A stretch of DNA of 64,000 bases from the NCBI GenBank assembly GCA_910587865.1, contig CAJUNX010000001.1, positions 141,243 through 205,242 of the forward strand, in the 5' to 3' direction. The DNA comes from an uncultured Roseburia sp. (GTDB lineage: Bacteria; Bacillota; Clostridia; Lachnospirales; Lachnospiraceae). Below the pieces are notes generated by a model. It did no database searches, was not told the origin of the DNA, and saw only the letters and a program-made list of their open reading frames with translations. Shown piece by piece: positions 60,588 through 64,000 of this stretch (its first letter is position 1; each line of letters opens with the position of its first letter). Made by a program: the position numbers and the translations under genes.

Positions 60588-60616
60588 TTGACGGAATGCC
60601 GCGGATAAAGTAGGAT
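60588..60616 (+). promoter_or_regulatory. Possible promoter of the GH3 gene
   Basis: TTGACG 60588-60593, 17-nt spacer, TAGGAT 60611-60616. It is followed by the hairpin at 60631, which would then lie in the leader. Confidence 0.45.
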
Positions 60617-60630
60617 AGAATTATGGGAAG

Positions 60631-60668
60631 ATTCCCTGTTCCGGAAGCATCCGGGACAGGGAATTTAT
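60631..60668 (+). terminator. Hairpin upstream of the GH3 gene
   Basis: ATTCCCTGTTCCGG (60631-60644) with CCGGGACAGGGAAT (60651-60664), 6-nt loop, then TTATCAT. Either terminator of the esterase gene or an attenuator for the GH3 gene. Confidence 0.65.
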
Positions 60669-60693
60669 CATAAGGGAAAGAAGGAGGAACGGT

Positions 60694-62415
60694 ATGGAGT
60701 TACGTGTCGATCTGAAGGCAAAGCCATTTTATCTGAATGATGAGCAGATTGGCTGGGTGGAGAAAACGATTGAGGGAATGACATTTGACGAGAAGATCGG
60801 ACAGCTGTTTTTATTTATGTCGATGGGGACGGAGCCGGCTTCCGCGCGCATTGACGCGATGGAGAAGATCGGGCTGCGTCCCTGCGGGCTTTTGCTGCGC
60901 GGGGCATCGTCCAAAGCGATCCGGGAGAAGATCGCGGATTTTCAGAATTTTTATCCGATTCCGCTGTTTATCGCAGGAGATCTGGAGCGCGGGGCGTCAA
61001 ATATGATTGAGGACGGCACGCCCTGCGGGCATGAGCTGGAGATCAGCGCGACGAATGATCCAAAGCTGGCATATCAGGAAGGGCTCTGCTGTGCGAAGGA
61101 GTGTGCGGCGGTCGGGACAAACTGGAATTTCGGCCCGGTCATCGATATTGACTACAATCCGTTTAATCCGGTGACGAATGTGCGTACTTACGGCTCGGAT
61201 CCGAAGCACGTCCTGACATTTGCGCGTCAGGCGGCGCAGGGGATGCGGGACGGCGGACTGATTCCGTGTATCAAGCACTGGCCGGGCGACGGTGTGGACG
61301 GGCGCGACCAGCATTTTCTCTCCTCCGTCAACAGCTTAAGCGTGGAGGAGTGGGATAAGACCTACGGTATGGTATATCAGGGCATGATCGATGACGGCAT
61401 CGAGACCGTGATGACGGCGCATATCATGCAGCCGGCCTACACGAGATATTTTAACCCGGACGTAAAGGACGAGGATATCCTGCCGGCGTCCTTAAGCGTG
61501 GAGCTCAATCAGAAGCTGCTGCGTGAGAAGATGGGCTTTAACGGACTGATCATCACGGATGCGACGAGCATGGTCGGATTCACCGAGGTGCTTCCGAGAA
61601 GACTGGCGGTTCCGATGTCGATTGCAAACGGGGCGGATATCTTCCTGTTCACGCGCGATATGGAGGAAGACTTCGAATACATGAAGAAGGGCGTCGAAGA
61701 CGGTATCCTTACGATGGAGCGCGTGGACGAGGCGCTGACGAGGATCCTGGGCTTAAAGGCGAAGATGAACCTCCACACGAAGAAGGCGGAGGGCACGCTG
61801 GTGCCGCCGGAGAGCGCACTGGAGATTTTCGAAAAGAAGGAAGGCCAGATGCTCGCGAAGGAGATCGCGGACAAGGGGATCACGCTGGTAAAGGATACCC
61901 AGCATCTGCTGCCTCTTTCGGCAGAGAAGCACAGGAGGATCTTTATGGTTCCGATCGGCGATACGCCGAATTATCACAATGCGCGCGGCGGGTATGCGGA
62001 GTATTTTAAAAAGAAGATCGAGGAGAAGGGCTTTGTCGTGACCTGCTATGACGGCAGCGACGAGTTAAAGCAGGAGATCGGAAAAAGCAAAATCAGCGAG
62101 TTCACGGAGAAATACGATGTGCTGCTGTATTTCTGCAATGTCTCGACGAGCGGGTCGGACAGCGCGGCGCGGATCACCTGGCCGGGGCTTCGCATCACAA
62201 TGCCCAATCTGATGCGCGAGCTGCCGACGCTCATGGTGTCGATTGACAATCCGTATCATCTGATGGATGCGCCGAGGATCGCGACGTACATCAACGCCTA
62301 CACATCGGAGGAGATCGTTGTGGATGCGCTGGTGGAGAAGCTGGTCGGTGAGAGTGAATTTAAGGGAGTATCCCCGGTGAATGCGTTTGCGGGAACCTAC
62401 AACGCGGATAAATGA
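60694..62415 (+). CDS. Glycoside hydrolase family 3 enzyme
   Basis: 573 residues, no signal peptide, so it acts on imported sugars. GH3 N-terminal barrel with IKHWPGDGVDGRDQH (the His/Asp block; NagZ-like enzymes have KHFPGHG-D) and nucleophile Asp in LIITDATSMVGFTE. A smaller second domain (about 380-573; MFMVPIGDTPNYHN) fits the GH3 C-terminal Rossmann-like domain in reduced form. Such enzymes are beta-N-acetylhexosaminidases or beta-glucosidases; the single His/Asp arrangement favours the hexosaminidase-like group. GGAGG precedes the ATG. Its 3' part is copied 119 bp downstream. Confidence 0.88.
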   Translation: MELRVDLKAKPFYLNDEQIGWVEKTIEGMTFDEKIGQLFLFMSMGTEPASARIDAMEKIGLRPCGLLLRGASSKAIREKIADFQNFYPIPLFIAGDLERGASNMIEDGTPCGHELEISATNDPKLAYQEGLCCAKECAAVGTNWNFGPVIDIDYNPFNPVTNVRTYGSDPKHVLTFARQAAQGMRDGGLIPCIKHWPGDGVDGRDQHFLSSVNSLSVEEWDKTYGMVYQGMIDDGIETVMTAHIMQPAYTRYFNPDVKDEDILPASLSVELNQKLLREKMGFNGLIITDATSMVGFTEVLPRRLAVPMSIANGADIFLFTRDMEEDFEYMKKGVEDGILTMERVDEALTRILGLKAKMNLHTKKAEGTLVPPESALEIFEKKEGQMLAKEIADKGITLVKDTQHLLPLSAEKHRRIFMVPIGDTPNYHNARGGYAEYFKKKIEEKGFVVTCYDGSDELKQEIGKSKISEFTEKYDVLLYFCNVSTSGSDSAARITWPGLRITMPNLMRELPTLMVSIDNPYHLMDAPRIATYINAYTSEEIVVDALVEKLVGESEFKGVSPVNAFAGTYNADK

Positions 62416-62486
62416 CACAGAGGATGTTCCTGGTTGTCACGGATGCGCGGGCAGAGAAGCTGGTCGGTGAGAGTGAATTTAAGGGA
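62321..62486 (+). repeat. Partial copy of GH3 3' coding end in the downstream gap
   Basis: 62335-62367 (33 bases inside the gene) is repeated exactly at 62454-62486; similarity extends about 14 bases further upstream. After the match the copy continues with CACAGAGG, as the original does after its stop, but skips 46 bases. It thus shows a duplication of about 119 bp with internal deletion. Confidence 0.88.
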
Positions 62487-62529
62487 CACAGAGGGTCATC
62501 CTGCCGGACGGCGGGATGCCGGCAAAATG

Positions 62530-62571
62530 AAGGGGCTGCTGCACGGAGCGATCCGTGACGGCCCCTTTTTT
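62530..62571 (+). terminator. Terminator downstream of the GH3 gene
   Basis: AAGGGGC (62530-62536) with GCCCCTT (62561-62567) and an inner GCACGG/CCGTG stem, then TTTT. Confidence 0.85.
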
Positions 62572-62627
62572 GCCGGACAGCGCGCCAGAATGTGCGGCAA
62601 AGGCGGACGAATGAACGAAATACAGAT

Positions 62628-62669
62628 AGTTTATGGATTTTTTTCGGAAGTTTATGGATTTTTTTGGGA
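62628..62669 (+). repeat. Two 21-bp tandem repeats upstream of the KDG kinase promoter
   Basis: AGTTTATGGATTTTTTT followed by C/G-GGA at 62628-62648 and 62649-62669, differing at one base. They sit just upstream of the operator/promoter and are AT-rich, so could bind a regulator. Confidence 0.8.
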
Positions 62670-62714
62670 AAACATGAAAATCATGTTTGACATTCACTGT
62701 CGGCATGTTATAAT
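62670..62714 (+). promoter_or_regulatory. Promoter and palindromic operator of KDG kinase gene
   Basis: AAACATGA (62670-62677) / TCATGTTT (62681-62688), 3-nt centre, perfect. It overlaps the -35: TTGACA 62687-62692, 16-nt spacer, TATAAT 62709-62714. A repressor site is likely; the repressor gene is not in the window. Confidence 0.78.
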
Positions 62715-62860
62715 AAAGATACAGAAAATGAAACTGTGTTTCATAATACAAAACCACGGTAAAAATGAGACTGAGGATCAGAGCATTCAGTCCGCGGTCT
62801 GCGAACAGATTCACAGACCTGTCAGGGCGCGGGAACAGCGCAGAAAAGGGGGAGAAGAAA

Positions 62861-63886
62861 ATGGCAAAGAAAGTTGTTACATTTGGAGAGATCATGCTTC
62901 GGCTGGCGCCGGAGGGATATTACCGCTTTGTGCAGGCGACCAGCTACGGTGCGACGTACGGCGGCGGTGAGGCGAACGTCGCGGTTTCGCTGGCGAATTA
63001 CGGGATGGACGCGAGCTTTGTGACAAAGCTTCCGAAGCATGAGATCGGACAGGCGGGTGTGAACGCGCTGCGTCAGTACGGTGTGGATACCTCTGATATC
63101 GTACGCGGCGGCGACAGAGTGGGAATCTATTTCCTGGAGAAGGGTGCGAGCCAGAGACCGTCAAAGGTGGTCTATGACCGTGCGGGTTCCTCGATCGCAA
63201 CGGCGACGACAGCGGATTTTGACTGGAATAAGATTTTTGAGGGTGCGGACTGGTTCCACTTTACCGGAATCACACCGGCGCTTGGCGATAATGTGGCGGC
63301 GATCTGCTTAGAGGCGTGTAAGGCTGCGAAGGAAAAGGGCATCACGGTGAGCTGCGACTTAAATTACCGCAATAAGCTCTGGTCAAAAGAGAAGGCCGGG
63401 CAGGTGATGGGTGAGCTTTGCAACTATGTGGATGTCTGCATCTCGAACGAGGAAGATGCGAACGATGTCTTCGGGATCAAATCCGAGGGCACCGAAGTTA
63501 CGGCAGGCGAGTTGAACAAGGAAGGATATAAGGAGGTTGCGCAGAAGCTGACGGAGCGCTTTGGCTTTAAGCGCGTGGCGATCACGCTGCGGACTTCAAT
63601 CTCCGCGAATGACAACCGCTGGGCGGCGATGCTTTATCAGGACGGCGAGAGCTACTTCTCGAAGGAGTATCTGATGCATATCGTGGACCGTGTCGGCGGC
63701 GGAGATTCGTTTGGCGGCGGACTGATCTATGCCTGCTTAAATGACTATGATCCCCAGTCGGCGATTGAGTTTGCGGTGGCGGCGAGCTGTCTGAAGCATT
63801 CGATCGAGGGCGATTTCAATATGGTCGGTGTCGATGAGGTGAAGAAGTTAGCGGGCGGCGATGCGTCCGGACGAGTGCAGAGATAA
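62861..63886 (+). CDS. kdgK: 2-keto-3-deoxygluconate kinase (PfkB family)
   Basis: 341 residues. PfkB fold: VVTFGEIMLRLAPEGYYRF, GGEANVAVSLANYGM (sugar site) and, at the C-terminal ATP/anion hole, DRVGGGDSFGGGLIYA with catalytic Asp. Phosphorylates KDG in pectin/uronate catabolism. GGGGGAG precedes ATG 62861. Normal length. Preceded by a strong promoter with palindromic operator; followed by a 51-bp tandem repeat which copies its last codons. A KDPG aldolase gene may follow outside the window. Confidence 0.92.
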   Translation: MAKKVVTFGEIMLRLAPEGYYRFVQATSYGATYGGGEANVAVSLANYGMDASFVTKLPKHEIGQAGVNALRQYGVDTSDIVRGGDRVGIYFLEKGASQRPSKVVYDRAGSSIATATTADFDWNKIFEGADWFHFTGITPALGDNVAAICLEACKAAKEKGITVSCDLNYRNKLWSKEKAGQVMGELCNYVDVCISNEEDANDVFGIKSEGTEVTAGELNKEGYKEVAQKLTERFGFKRVAITLRTSISANDNRWAAMLYQDGESYFSKEYLMHIVDRVGGGDSFGGGLIYACLNDYDPQSAIEFAVAASCLKHSIEGDFNMVGVDEVKKLAGGDASGRVQR

Positions 63887-64000
63887 TCTGCGCAGGAGCG
63901 ATAAAGAGCCGGAGGAGCCGGACGAGTGCAGAGATAATCTGCGCGGGAGCGATAAAGAGCCGGAGGAGCCGGACGAGTGCAGAGATAATCTGCGCGGGAG
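63867..64000 (+). repeat. 51-bp tandem repeat starting in the 3' end of kdgK
   Basis: Units begin at 63867, 63918 and 63969 (exact period 51) with CCGGACGAGTGCAGAGATAA, which in the first copy encodes the last residues and stop of kdgK. The third unit runs off the window, so the total number is unknown. Confidence 0.95.

Overview
The window looks like chromosome from a Gram-positive anaerobe of the class Clostridia, most likely Lachnospiraceae; the species cannot be told from the sequence alone. The reasons are the Bacillota gene order ispF-cysE-cysS-mrnC-rlmB-sigH, a T-box leader before ileS, YesM/YesN-type two-component pairs beside LplA/B/C-type sugar transporters, lipoprotein solute-binding proteins, a BlaI/BlaR1 pair, strong AGGAGG ribosome sites and fairly GC-rich coding DNA. 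There is no prophage, transposase, CRISPR array or rRNA.

Layout: aspS (cut by the left edge); a GntR-ABC exporter operon; a MecA-like adaptor; a two-domain PPK2 polyphosphate phosphotransferase; a minus-strand lspA-like/PAP2 pair; an AraC regulator divergent from a short glycogen phosphorylase (about 9-11.3 kb); blaI-blaR1-lipoprotein (11.5-15.4 kb); purM-purN-purD (16-19 kb); a YesN/YesM pair, a Cys/Met-type PLP enzyme, a sugar ABC importer and a sulfatase (19.3-28.2 kb); tetR and a SASA-family esterase; tRNA-Met; ispF and the cysE-to-sigH block (31-36.4 kb); a HAD-DHH fusion; T-box-ileS-glycogen phosphorylase 2 (38.6-45 kb); a FapA/DUF342 protein with HD-GYP response regulator (45-48.7 kb); a second sensor kinase/AraC regulator with two tandem solute-binding proteins and LplB/C permeases, two esterases, a GH3 enzyme and KDG kinase (49-64 kb). 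The last block reads as a locus for sensing, importing, de-esterifying and hydrolysing a decorated glycan, ending in uronate catabolism.

The most unusual overall signal is that many junctions between co-directional genes carry short tandem repeats (units about 35-75 bp, up to four copies) which are nearly identical within one array and unrelated between arrays. Several begin inside the 3' end of the upstream gene and copy its stop-codon region. Two enzymes (IleRS and sensor kinase 2) also carry low-complexity internal insertions. Other points worth checking are a three-tier hairpin leader before cysE, a 12-bp palindrome between tetR and the esterase gene, duplicated BlaI-type operators, paired palindromic elements with outward-facing -35-like ends, and a 4-nt overlap that puts a glycogen phosphorylase behind an Ile T-box.
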